Source of the DNA: Quisquiliibacterium transsilvanicum
Lineage (GTDB): Bacteria; Pseudomonadota; Gammaproteobacteria; Burkholderiales; Burkholderiaceae_E
Direction of reading: 5' to 3'
Length of the DNA stretch: 64,000 bases
Assembly (NCBI RefSeq): GCF_014202215.1
Contig: NZ_JACHGB010000006.1
Coordinates: 310,001-374,000, forward strand
The translations under genes were made by a program, and so were the position numbers. Below are positions 9,093 to 17,865 of this stretch, one piece after another. The notes under the pieces were generated by a model. It saw only the letters and a program-made list of their open reading frames with translations. It had not been told where the DNA came from and ran no database searches. The stretch's first letter is position 1. The number at the start of each line of letters is the position of its first letter.

Positions 9093-9768
9093 GGCGTTTG
9101 CCTGGCGCGGCCAGGTCTGGCGCATGGTGGAGTCGCAGCACATTGCCGCCACCATGAAGCTGGTCGACAACCGCGAGGAACAGGACCTGCTCGAGTCCCT
9201 GCTGGAATCTGGCAAGCCGGCGCAGCCAGGCGGTACGGCAGGCCTCGACTACCTGTTGGCCACGCCCTTTCGCTATCCCCCAAGGCGGGGCGGGTCACGC
9301 TTTCGAGCGGCCACCGATCCCGGCGTCTTCTACGGCGCGGAATCGGTCCGGACTGCTGGCGCAGAACTGGGCTACTGGCGCTGGCGATTCCTGCAGGACG
9401 CCGTCGACCTCGAGCGGATCGAGCCGGTGGCGCACACGGCTTTCCGGGTGGAGGTTGCGGCCCCGGTGGTGGATCTGCAGCGCACGCCGTTCAGCGCCGA
9501 TGCAGCGATCTGGCAGCATCCGACCGAGTACGGGCCGACGCAGCAGTTCGCGCGCGTGACCCGCGAGGCCGATGCCGGCGGCATCCTCTATCGGTCGGTG
9601 CGCAATCCGCAGCCGTCCTGGTGCCTGGCGCTGCTCACGCCCGCAGGCTTTGCCCGGCCCAGGCCCCATGCCGAGCGGCAGACCTGGTTCTTGGCTGTGT
9701 CGCAGAACAAGGTGACCCTGCGGCGCGATACGGAATCGATGCAGTTTTCTGCGGCGGGGTGGCGCTGA
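9052..9768 (+). CDS. RES-domain toxin (NAD+ phosphorylase/glycohydrolase family)
   Basis: A 238-residue protein with the RES-domain pattern: WRMVESQH near the N-terminus, then FRAATDPGVFYGAES and AELGYWRWRF, which contain the conserved Arg, Tyr, Glu region. RES toxins such as MbcT, ParT and Res degrade or modify NAD+ and are normally held by an Xre/DUF2384 antitoxin encoded just upstream. Here that antitoxin survives only as a C-terminal remnant. The frame looks full length, although the GTG start inside the antitoxin frame is uncertain. The toxin may be attenuated, silent, or neutralised by a distant antitoxin. It is followed by a 161-bp gap before the acyl-CoA ligases. Confidence 0.8.
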   Translation: MSFTTWTPPAVSSEAFAWRGQVWRMVESQHIAATMKLVDNREEQDLLESLLESGKPAQPGGTAGLDYLLATPFRYPPRRGGSRFRAATDPGVFYGAESVRTAGAELGYWRWRFLQDAVDLERIEPVAHTAFRVEVAAPVVDLQRTPFSADAAIWQHPTEYGPTQQFARVTREADAGGILYRSVRNPQPSWCLALLTPAGFARPRPHAERQTWFLAVSQNKVTLRRDTESMQFSAAGWR

Positions 9769-9929
9769 GCACGAAGTCATGACGGAAGCCGGGTCCGCTC
9801 TGGCCACTCGGCAGATGCACGACTCGGTGCAGCCGGCCGCGCCTCCTTCGACACTTGGCTTTCCGGAACCCCTCGACCGGCCAGCTATCGGAGAATCCCG
9901 GCAGACGCTCTGCCCAGGAGAGAACCCCG

Positions 9930-11504
9930 ATGACCGCCCCAGACCCCTTCCACCAGCCCTGCAACATGGGCGACCTGCTGATCCGCGCCATCCAGCGCGG
10001 CGGCGACCGGGTGGCCTTCATCCTGGACGAACAGCAGTTCACCTACCGCGAGTTCGGCGCGCTGCTCAGCCGCTTCGTGCAGGCGCTCAAGGCCCGTGGC
10101 CTGGGCCGGGGCGACGCCATCGCGGTGCTGTCGTCGAACCGGCCCGAGGCCTTCCTGGGCACGGCGGCGTCCTACCTGATGGGAATGCGCATCACCTGGA
10201 TGCACCCGCTGGGCTCCGAGGACGACCATGCCTACCTGCTCGAGGACTCCGGCGTCACCACGCTGGTCGCCGACCCTGGCACCTTTTCCGAACGCGCCCA
10301 TGCGCTGAAGGCGCGGCTGCCTGCGCTGCGGACGGTGGTCGGCCTGGGACCCAACGACTTCGGCGACGACATCCTGGCCGAGGCCGCGCGTTTCGAGCCC
10401 CTGCCGCTGGTGGCCGAGGCGAGCCCCGAAGACCTCTGCACGCTGATCTACACTGGCGGCACCACCGGCAAGCCCAAGGGCGTGATCCACACGCAGCGGG
10501 TGCACGTGTCGATGGTGATGGCCGAGCTCTCCGAGTGGGACTGGCCGCAGGAAGTACGCTTCCTGGCGATGACGCCGATCACGCACGCGGCGGGCGCGAT
10601 GATCGTCGCGGTGATGATGCGCTCGGGCACCTTCGTGATGAACAAGGGCTTCGATGCCGACAAGTTCTTCGCGCTGGTGAAGAAGCACCGGATCACCGCC
10701 ACCTTCCTGGTGCCGACGATGATCTACGTGCTGCTCGACCACCCGGGGCTTGCGGGCGCGGAGCTCTCGTCGCTGCAGACCATCATCTACGGCGCGTCGC
10801 CGATGTCGCCGGCCCGCCTGATCGAGGGAATGAAGGTGTTCGGGCCGGTGTTCATGCAGCTCTACGGACAGTCCGAGGCGCCCAATGCGGTGACGGTGCT
10901 GCGCCGGATCGACCACGACCCGGAGCGCTTCCCGCAGCGGCTCGCGTCCTGCGGGCGCCCCATCTACGACAGCCAGGTGAGGCTGCTCGACGACGACGGC
11001 AAGGAAGTGCCCACCGGCGAGGTCGGCGAGATCTGCGTGCGCGGCCCGCTGGTGATGAAGGGCTACTGGAACAAGCCGGAGGAGACCGCGAAGGCGATGC
11101 GCCATGGCTGGCTCTACACCGGCGACCTGGCCCGCGCTGACGAGGACGGCTTCCTCTACATCGTCGACCGCTCCAAGGACATGATCATCAGCGGCGGCTT
11201 CAACGTCTACCCGAAGGAAGTGGAGGACGTGCTGACCACGCACCCGGCGGTGGCTGCCGCGGCGGTGATCGGCGTGCCCGACGACAAGTGGGGCGAGGCG
11301 GTGAAGGCGGTGGTGGTGCTGCGCGCCGGGGCCAGCGTGAGCGCCGAGGAGCTGATCGCGCTGGTGCGCGACGCCAAGGGCGCGGTGCAGGCGCCCAAGA
11401 CCATCGATTTCGCCGACGGCCTGCCGGTCACCGGCCTGGGCAAGCCAGACAAGAAGGCGCTGCGCGCGAAGTACTGGGGCGGCCAGGGTCGCGCGGTTGC
11501 CTGA
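9930..11504 (+). CDS. Acyl-CoA synthetase (AMP-forming), copy 1
   Basis: A 524-residue ANL-superfamily ligase that activates a carboxylic acid to acyl-AMP and then acyl-CoA. Motifs are the phosphate loop YTGGTTGKPKG, YGQSEA, YTGDLARADEDGF, and the C-terminal lysine region GLGKPDKKALR. I chose the ATG at 9930, preceded by CAGGAGAG; a longer frame from 9855 has no such site. The next gene is a close paralogue. Together with the CoA-transferase, MaoC hydratase and acyl-CoA dehydrogenase it suggests breakdown of an organic or fatty acid. The substrate cannot be read from sequence. Confidence 0.92.
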   Translation: MTAPDPFHQPCNMGDLLIRAIQRGGDRVAFILDEQQFTYREFGALLSRFVQALKARGLGRGDAIAVLSSNRPEAFLGTAASYLMGMRITWMHPLGSEDDHAYLLEDSGVTTLVADPGTFSERAHALKARLPALRTVVGLGPNDFGDDILAEAARFEPLPLVAEASPEDLCTLIYTGGTTGKPKGVIHTQRVHVSMVMAELSEWDWPQEVRFLAMTPITHAAGAMIVAVMMRSGTFVMNKGFDADKFFALVKKHRITATFLVPTMIYVLLDHPGLAGAELSSLQTIIYGASPMSPARLIEGMKVFGPVFMQLYGQSEAPNAVTVLRRIDHDPERFPQRLASCGRPIYDSQVRLLDDDGKEVPTGEVGEICVRGPLVMKGYWNKPEETAKAMRHGWLYTGDLARADEDGFLYIVDRSKDMIISGGFNVYPKEVEDVLTTHPAVAAAAVIGVPDDKWGEAVKAVVVLRAGASVSAEELIALVRDAKGAVQAPKTIDFADGLPVTGLGKPDKKALRAKYWGGQGRAVA

Positions 11505-11580
11505 CCCGTCGGCGCGCCCCGCCCGGCCACGATCAACCGACGTTCCGCGCGGCCTGGCGCCGCGCCCCCTGGAGTCCACG

Positions 11581-13149
11581 ATGACCGCACCCCTGCCCGG
11601 CCCCACCTATCCGTCGATCGCGCTGCGCGCGCTGGCGCGCTTCCCCGATCGCGTCGCCTTCCGTTCCGGCGACACCGACGTCCGCTACGCCGCGGCGCTG
11701 GACACCGTCGCCCGCATGCAGGCGGCGATGAGCGCCCGCGGCGTGGGCCGCGGCAGCGTGGTGGCGCTGCTCAGCGCAAACCGCTGGGACAGCTGGTGCG
11801 CAGGCCTGGCCTCGCAGTCGCTCGGCGCAGCGGTGACGCCGCTGCACCCGATCGGCTCGCTGGAGAGCCATGAGTTCCAGCTGCTGGACGCCGGGGTCGA
11901 CACCCTGGTGGCGGACGTGAGCGTCTATCGCGACCGGGCCGGCGATCTTGCCGCGCGCCTGCCGCAGCTCAAGGTGTTCACCGTCGGCGGCGCGCTTGAC
12001 CTCGGCGCGCGCGGCGGCGACCTGCTGGCGCTGGCCCGCGACGCCGGCGCGCAGACCGCGCGCGACCTGGCACGCCCCGACGACCTCGCGTCGCTCAACT
12101 ACACCGGCGGCACCACCGGACGCTCCAAGGGCGCCTACCGCGACAGCGCGACGCTGGCGCTGTCGAACCTCGCGGTGCTGGCAGAGTTCGAGTTCCCCAG
12201 GCGGCCCGCCTACCTGGCGGTGGCGCCGATCAGCCACGTGGCCGGCAGCAACGTGATGCCCACGCTGATCAAGGGCGGCACCGTGCACCTGATGAGCGGC
12301 TTCGACCCCGAGCGGGTGCTGGCCACCATCGAGCGCGAGCGCATCGATTTCACGCTGATGGTGCCGACCATGGTCTATGCGCTGCTCGACCACCCGAAGC
12401 TGAAGTCCTTCGACCTGTCCTCGCTGGAGCTGCTGCTGTACGGCGCCTCGCCGATGTCGCCAACGCGGCTGGCCGAGGCGCTGGAGAACATCGGCCCGGT
12501 GTTCTCGCAGCTCTACGGCCAGAGCGAGTGCTATCCGATCGCTTCGCTGCCCAAGGCCGACCACGATGTGAAGCGCCCGGAGCTGCTGGCGGCCTGCGGC
12601 TTCCCCACCGCCGCCTGCCAGGTGAAGCTGCTCGACGACGCCGGCAACGAGGTGAAGCAGGGCGAGCCCGGCGAGATCTGCGTGCGCGCCGGCCATGCGA
12701 TGGCCGGCTACTGGAAGCAGCCCGAGCTCACCGCCGAAGCCATGGCCGGCGGCTGGCTGCACACCGGCGACGTGGCCCGCGCCGACGAGCAGGGCCGCCT
12801 GTACATCGTCGACCGCAAGAAGGACATGATCATCAGCGGCGGCTTCAACGTCTTCCCGAAGGAAGTCGAGGACGTGCTGACCATGCACCCGGCGGTGTCT
12901 TCCGCGGCGGTGATCGGCGTGCCCGACGACAAGTGGGGCGAGGCGGTGAAAGCGGTGGTGGTGCTGCGCCCGGGGGCCAGCGTGCAGGCCGAGGAACTGA
13001 CCGCGCTGGTGCGCGAGCACAAGGGCTCGGTCTACACGCCCAAGACGGTGGACTTCGCCGAGAGCCTGCCGGTGACCGCGCTGGGCAAGCCCGACAAGAA
13101 GGCGCTGCGGGCGAAGTACTGGGCAGGCGAGGGCCGCGGGGTCCACTGA
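11581..13149 (+). CDS. Acyl-CoA synthetase (AMP-forming), copy 2
   Basis: A 522-residue ANL-superfamily ligase with YTGGTTGRSKG, YGQSEC, HTGDVARADEQGR and the lysine motif ALGKPDKKALR. It is a tandem duplicate of the gene 76 bp upstream. The N-terminal substrate-binding half has diverged strongly, while the last 120 residues or so are nearly identical, including long shared runs such as VIGVPDDKWGEAVKAVVVLR. This suggests recent exchange between copies or strong constraint on the mobile C-terminal domain. The ATG at 11581 gives MTAPLPGP, parallel to MTAPDPF in copy 1. The two probably act on different acids. Confidence 0.92.
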   Translation: MTAPLPGPTYPSIALRALARFPDRVAFRSGDTDVRYAAALDTVARMQAAMSARGVGRGSVVALLSANRWDSWCAGLASQSLGAAVTPLHPIGSLESHEFQLLDAGVDTLVADVSVYRDRAGDLAARLPQLKVFTVGGALDLGARGGDLLALARDAGAQTARDLARPDDLASLNYTGGTTGRSKGAYRDSATLALSNLAVLAEFEFPRRPAYLAVAPISHVAGSNVMPTLIKGGTVHLMSGFDPERVLATIERERIDFTLMVPTMVYALLDHPKLKSFDLSSLELLLYGASPMSPTRLAEALENIGPVFSQLYGQSECYPIASLPKADHDVKRPELLAACGFPTAACQVKLLDDAGNEVKQGEPGEICVRAGHAMAGYWKQPELTAEAMAGGWLHTGDVARADEQGRLYIVDRKKDMIISGGFNVFPKEVEDVLTMHPAVSSAAVIGVPDDKWGEAVKAVVVLRPGASVQAEELTALVREHKGSVYTPKTVDFAESLPVTALGKPDKKALRAKYWAGEGRGVH

Positions 13150-13156
13150 GCCCGGT

Positions 13157-13918
13157 TCACACCTCCAGCACCAGCTCCGGATCGAAGGCCTTGTTCTCGA
13201 TCTCGCCCTTGGGCGCGTAGCCGCGCGGATTGGCCACCACGCGGGTGGCGCCGACGCGGTAGTCGGAGCTGTCGTGCATGTGGCCATGCAGCCAGAGCGC
13301 AGGCTGCCAGCGCAGGATTTGCGCCTCGAGATCGGACACGAAGCAGGCGTTGATCGGCGAGCCCGCGAAGCGCGGGTTGATGCTGCCGCGCGCCGGCGCG
13401 AAGTGGGTAACCACCACCGTCGGTCCCGCGTGCGGCTGCGCGAACTGCTCCTCCAGCCAGGCCACCGAGGCGTCGAACAGCAGCTGCGATGCGGCCGGCG
13501 AGAAGGGCTGGTCGAAGTCCGGCGCGAGCCGGATGCGGGAGTAGTCGCGGTTGAAGGCCAGCGCCTGCTGCAGGCCGGTTTCCTTGTGCTCGGGCGACTC
13601 GTAGAGCCGGTGGTCGGACCACAGCGTGCAGCCCAGGAAGCGCACCCCCTGGTGCACCCAGACGTTGCGCTCGAGCACGCGCACCGTGCTGCCCTGCGCA
13701 TGTTCGCGCAGCAGCGCGTGCGTGGTGACCAGGTCGCTGCCGTAGAACTCGTGGTTGCCGGCGACGAACAGCGTGGGCTGCTCGTAGTGCCGTGCCCAGG
13801 CCATCGCGGCGGCCGGGCGGGCCAGATCGCCGGCCAGCACCACCACGTCCGCATCGGTGCGCGGATGCTCGAGCCCCTGCACCGACAGGTGCAGGTCCGA
13901 CAGCAGCGCGATCCTCAT
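13157..13918 (-). CDS. Calcineurin-like metallophosphoesterase
   Basis: A 253-residue phosphoesterase. The five metal-binding blocks can be followed: SDLHLS, AGDLARP, GNHEFYG, THFAPA and GHMHDSS. The family hydrolyses phosphomono- or diesters with a two-metal centre, and the substrate is unknown here. The start overlaps the stop of the MaoC gene (ATGA), so the two are coupled on the minus strand. The gene converges on acyl-CoA synthetase copy 2 with only 7 bp between. Confidence 0.88.
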   Translation of the reverse strand: MRIALLSDLHLSVQGLEHPRTDADVVVLAGDLARPAAAMAWARHYEQPTLFVAGNHEFYGSDLVTTHALLREHAQGSTVRVLERNVWVHQGVRFLGCTLWSDHRLYESPEHKETGLQQALAFNRDYSRIRLAPDFDQPFSPAASQLLFDASVAWLEEQFAQPHAGPTVVVTHFAPARGSINPRFAGSPINACFVSDLEAQILRWQPALWLHGHMHDSSDYRVGATRVVANPRGYAPKGEIENKAFDPELVLEV

Positions 13919-14769
13919 GGCGCCAGCCCGATCAGCCCCTGGTCGAGCACCGGCTGGCCGTTCTCGGCCAGCGTGCGGAAGCGGATTCCGTCCGCCTCCT
14001 GCCAGGCCTGCACCTTGAGCGTGTCGCCGGGGAGCACCGGACGGGTGAAGCGGCCCTGCATCGAACGCAGCCGGTCGGGGTCGCCGTCGCAGAACCGGTT
14101 GAGCAGGATGCGGCCGGTGATGCCGTAGGTGCACATGCCGTGCAGGATGGGCCGGGAGAACCCGCCGCGCGCGGCGAAGTCGGGGTCGCTGTGCAGCGGG
14201 TTGCGGTCGCCACTGAGACGGTAGAGCAGCGCCTGGTCGGGCCGCGTGGCGACCACGCGCTCGAAGTCCGGCGCGCGCTCGGGGATCCGCGACGGCGGCG
14301 ACGGGGTGCGCTCGCCGCCGAAGCCGCCCTCGCCGCGGATGAACACCGACGAGGTGGCGGTGGCCAGCGGTGCGCCGGTGGCGGCGTCGACCACTTCGGC
14401 GTCCATCGTGACCAGCGCGCCGGAGCCCTTGTCCTGGATGGCGGTGACCTTGCCGGTGACCCGTGCGCGGCCCTCCACCGGCAGCGGCCGGTGCAGCACG
14501 AAGCCCTGCTCCGCGTGGACCAGTTTCGTGCGGTCGATGTCGCCGAAGGCGGGCCGCGCGGTGACCGCGTTCTGCACCACCACCACCGCATAGGCCGGCA
14601 GCATGCGCAAGGCGACGCCGGCCGTGTTCTCGGTGGTGAAGGCCAACTCGGCGAACGCATCGTCCTGCCCCGCACCCACGCCGATCGCGTAGAGCATCGC
14701 GTCGCGCGAGGTCCAGGCCACTTCGGCGGGTCCGGCCTCGCGGCCAATGCAGTCGAGATCGATCGGCAT
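13915..14769 (-). CDS. MaoC-family (R)-specific enoyl-CoA hydratase
   Basis: A 284-residue double hotdog-fold protein of the hydratase-2 (PhaJ/MFE-2/MaoC) type, which adds water to trans-2-enoyl-CoA to give (R)-3-hydroxyacyl-CoA. The hydratase-2 motif is in the C-terminal hotdog: YRLSGDRNPLHSDPDFA, with the catalytic Asp and His. Length agrees with the eukaryotic-type two-hotdog form. ATG at 14769. It fits the surrounding acyl-CoA metabolic set and is divergent from the LuxR-type regulator gene (259-bp gap). Confidence 0.9.
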   Translation of the reverse strand: MPIDLDCIGREAGPAEVAWTSRDAMLYAIGVGAGQDDAFAELAFTTENTAGVALRMLPAYAVVVVQNAVTARPAFGDIDRTKLVHAEQGFVLHRPLPVEGRARVTGKVTAIQDKGSGALVTMDAEVVDAATGAPLATATSSVFIRGEGGFGGERTPSPPSRIPERAPDFERVVATRPDQALLYRLSGDRNPLHSDPDFAARGGFSRPILHGMCTYGITGRILLNRFCDGDPDRLRSMQGRFTRPVLPGDTLKVQAWQEADGIRFRTLAENGQPVLDQGLIGLAP

Positions 14770-15028
14770 GTGGGTTGCTCCTTGTTTGCGTTGGTTGGCG
14801 CGCCCCTGGCCTGCGCTGCGCGAGCGGCGGCCGGTGGCGTCGATGTCGATGTCGATGCGTCCGATGGTAACCAAGCGAGGCGGCGCATGCCGCCGCTTCC
14901 GGACCCGCGGGCGGCGGGCGCCGCTGGCGGCGATGCGAAAATGGACCGGTCGTCCCCGCCTGCGCGCCCGGCATGCGCGCATCCTGCCCTGCCCGTCACC
15001 GCCCGCGGCGGCGTCCGCGACAGCACCG

Positions 15029-17743
15029 ATGAATCCAATGCGCCCGCCGGCCGGCCCCCTGCTGTCGGCAAAGCTCGACCCGCCTTCGCTGCCCGTGCAG
15101 GTGCGGCGCGACGGCCTGCGCGAGCTGTTCGAGGGCGCCGCCGCCGCGCGGCTGATCCTGGTGCGCGCGCCGGCAGGCTTCGGCAAGACCACCGCGCTGG
15201 CCCAGTACCACGCGCTGCTGCGCAGCCGCGACGTGGCCACCGCCTGGCTCACGCTGGACAGCAGCGACAACGACGTCTCCCGCTTCCTGCAGTACCTGGT
15301 GGCGGCCGTCGGCCAGATCGCCCAGGACGACCCCGCGCCCGACGCCGGCGGCCGCATCGACTCCGGCCCGCCCGCCAGCGACGCGGCGCTGCAGGCGATC
15401 GATCGCCTCACCGCGCTCGATGTGCCCTTCGCGCTGTTCCTCGACGAATTTGAGACGATCCAGGAGACCGCGGTCCTGCGGCTGGTGCGCAAGATCGTCG
15501 AGCAACTGCCGCGGCGCGGACAGCTGGTGATCGCCGCGCGCGACCTCCCCGACCTGCAGCTCGGCCGGCTGCGCGCCCAGGGCCATCTGCTCGAGGTCGA
15601 TGCCGAAGGGCTGCGCTTCACGCTGGAGGAGACCGCCGAGTTCCTGAGCCTGCAGCGCGGCGCGCCGCTGCCGCCGGAGCAGCTGTTCTCGCTGCACCGC
15701 AAGACCGAAGGCTGGCCCGCTGCTCTGCGCCTGGCGTCGATTGCGATCGGCCGCGGCGCCGGCAGCGAGGCCTTCATCGAGCGCTTCTCGGGCAGCGACC
15801 GCGCGCTGGCCGACTACCTCGCCGACGACGTGCTGGCGCGGCAGCCGGCGGCGGTGCGGGATTTCCTGCTGCGCACCAGCGTGCTGCGCCACCTCGGCGC
15901 GCCGGTCTGCGACGCGCTGGTGCCCGGAATCGACAGCGACGCGATGCTGCGCGCGCTGGAGTCGGCGGACATCCCGCTCACCCGGCTGGAGCGCCCCGAG
16001 CGCTGGTACCGTTACCACAGCCTGTTCGCCGACTTCCTGCGCGACCGGCTCGCGCGCGAGCTGCCGGACGAGGCGCCGCGGATGCACGACGCGGCCTCGC
16101 GCTGGTACGAAGCCAATGGCCGCTTCGTCGCCGCGATCGACCATGCGCTCGAAGGCGGCGAGCATTCGCGCGCAGCGGCGCTGCTGTCCCGGCATGCGCA
16201 GGATCTGCTGGGCCAGGGCCGCATGCGGCTGCTGTCGCGCTGGTTCGATGCGCTGCCGGAGGAGCAGCTGCGCGGGCGGGCCGATCTGCAGCTGGCGCGC
16301 GCCTGGGCGCAGGCCTTCACGCGCAGCCCCACCGAGGCCTTCGCGCTGCTCGACCGGATCGACCCCGCCGATGCCACCGACCCCGGGATCGCCGCCCAGC
16401 TCGCGGTGCTGCGGCCGGTGCTGCTGGCGAACATGGACGAGATGGAGCAGGCGCGCGACGTTGGGCAGGCCTGCCTGGCCCGGCTGCCCTCGTCGAGCCC
16501 CTTCGCGGACGGCGTGCTGATCAACACGATGGCATCGGTGCTGTCGGTCACCGGGCCCCAGGAGGAAGCGCGCCGCCTGCTCGACCGGGCCCGCGCAGCG
16601 CAGGGACGCGAAGCCAGCGCGTTCGGGATGATGTACTCGGAGTCGGTGGAGGGGATCATCGACCTGATGGAGGGGCGGCTGCGCCAGGCGACGGCGCGCT
16701 TCCACCTCGCAGTGACCGGGACGCGCAGGCTGCCGGGCACCCACGCCAACAGCAACGCGATGGCCAGCGTGCTGTACGCGAGCACGCTTTACGAGGCCGG
16801 CGAGCTGGACCAGGCTGCGCACCTGCTGCACATCTACGTGCCGCTGATCCGCGACATCGCTCTGCCCGACCAGATGATCCTCGGACACGTGCTGCTGTCG
16901 CGTCTGCTGTTCCATCGCGGCGACGTCGACCAGGCGCTGCACCTGCTCACCGAACTGGAGTACCTGGGGCACCGCAAGACGCTGCCGCGCGTGGTCGCCA
17001 GCGCGCGGCTGGAGCGGGCGCGGATGCTGATGCTGCAGGGGAACGCCAGCGCCGCGGGGATGGAGCTGGACCGGGCCGGCACGCCCGGGCTGTGGGAGCG
17101 GGTGGACCGGATGCGGCTGCTGGCGCACGACACCGACTACCTGGCGCTCGCGCGGCTGCGCCAGGCGGTGGCGGGCTCGGGCGCGGAGGCCGAGCGCGCG
17201 CTGGCCGGGCTCGAGCGGGAGATCGCCACCGCGCTGTCGGCAAACCGGCTGCGCCGCGTGCTGAAGCTGCGGCTGCTGCGCGCCATGGCGCTGCTGCGCT
17301 CGGGAAGCGAGGCGGCGGCACTGGCCGCCATCGGCGAGGTCCTGGCGCAGGCGGCGCCCGAAGGATTCATCCGGCTGGTGGTCGACGAAGGCCCGGGCGC
17401 CGGGCTGCTGGTGCAGCGTCATGCGCAGTCCGTCGCTGGCCGGGCGCAGGGCGCATCGCCCCTCTTCGGGCAGTACCTGGACCGGCTGCTGCAGGCCTTC
17501 GGGCCGCTGCCGGAAGAAGAGCCGCCAGCTGCGCAGGCGCCGCCCGCGGATCCGCTCACCCGGGGCGAGATCCGCGTGTTGCAGCTGCTGGCCGAGGGCT
17601 ACTCCAACAACGCGATGGCCGAGAAGCTGTTCGTGTCCGAGAACACGGTGCGCTCGCACCTGCGCAACATCAACGCCAAGCTGGGCGCGCGCAGCCGCAC
17701 CCAGGCGGTGGCGATCGGACGGCGGCTGGGACTGGTGCGCTGA
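15029..17743 (+). CDS. MalT-like large LuxR-family ATP-binding transcription regulator (LAL)
   Basis: A 904-residue LAL regulator. It has a P-loop (APAGFGKTT, residues 47-55) in a STAND-type NTPase domain, a long helical TPR-like middle, and a C-terminal LuxR helix-turn-helix (SNNAMAEKLFVSENTVRSHL). Such proteins bind an inducer and ATP, oligomerise and activate transcription. The gene is divergent from maoC and convergent with the acyl-CoA dehydrogenase, so it is a reasonable local activator of the acyl-CoA genes, though this is inference. The ATG at 15029 gives the P-loop position typical of the family; ATG 15038 is an alternative. Confidence 0.9.
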   Translation: MNPMRPPAGPLLSAKLDPPSLPVQVRRDGLRELFEGAAAARLILVRAPAGFGKTTALAQYHALLRSRDVATAWLTLDSSDNDVSRFLQYLVAAVGQIAQDDPAPDAGGRIDSGPPASDAALQAIDRLTALDVPFALFLDEFETIQETAVLRLVRKIVEQLPRRGQLVIAARDLPDLQLGRLRAQGHLLEVDAEGLRFTLEETAEFLSLQRGAPLPPEQLFSLHRKTEGWPAALRLASIAIGRGAGSEAFIERFSGSDRALADYLADDVLARQPAAVRDFLLRTSVLRHLGAPVCDALVPGIDSDAMLRALESADIPLTRLERPERWYRYHSLFADFLRDRLARELPDEAPRMHDAASRWYEANGRFVAAIDHALEGGEHSRAAALLSRHAQDLLGQGRMRLLSRWFDALPEEQLRGRADLQLARAWAQAFTRSPTEAFALLDRIDPADATDPGIAAQLAVLRPVLLANMDEMEQARDVGQACLARLPSSSPFADGVLINTMASVLSVTGPQEEARRLLDRARAAQGREASAFGMMYSESVEGIIDLMEGRLRQATARFHLAVTGTRRLPGTHANSNAMASVLYASTLYEAGELDQAAHLLHIYVPLIRDIALPDQMILGHVLLSRLLFHRGDVDQALHLLTELEYLGHRKTLPRVVASARLERARMLMLQGNASAAGMELDRAGTPGLWERVDRMRLLAHDTDYLALARLRQAVAGSGAEAERALAGLEREIATALSANRLRRVLKLRLLRAMALLRSGSEAAALAAIGEVLAQAAPEGFIRLVVDEGPGAGLLVQRHAQSVAGRAQGASPLFGQYLDRLLQAFGPLPEEEPPAAQAPPADPLTRGEIRVLQLLAEGYSNNAMAEKLFVSENTVRSHLRNINAKLGARSRTQAVAIGRRLGLVR

Positions 17744-17793
17744 CGACTGCGCTGACGACTGCGCGGAGACTGCGCGGAGACTGCGCGGAGACT
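17737..17793. repeat. Short tandem repeat across the stop codon of the LAL regulator
   Basis: Two copies of GCGCTGACGACT (12 bp) are followed directly by three copies of the related GCGCGGAGACT (11 bp). The stop codon of the LAL gene (17741..17743) lies in the first unit, so changes in repeat number would affect only the 3' untranslated region. Confidence 0.9.
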
Positions 17794-17819
17794 GCGGGGC
17801 GACCAGGGGCGCAGAAACG

Positions 17820-17845
17820 GCGCGGGCGCCCGAAGGCGCCCGCGC
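17820..17845. terminator. Hairpin between convergent LAL regulator and acyl-CoA dehydrogenase genes
   Basis: An 11-bp perfect stem (GCGCGGGCGCC / GGCGCCCGCGC) around a CGAA tetraloop lies between two converging genes. It has no T-run, but position and strength suggest a bidirectional transcription barrier. Confidence 0.55.
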
Positions 17846-17865
17846 ACGCATCAGTCAGCCAAGGC

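Noticed and set aside
14996-17851. A 951-codon open frame on the minus strand opposite the LAL regulator
   Set aside because: The translated product is a Gln/Arg/His-rich low-complexity sequence, while the plus strand encodes an unmistakable P-loop and LuxR domain.
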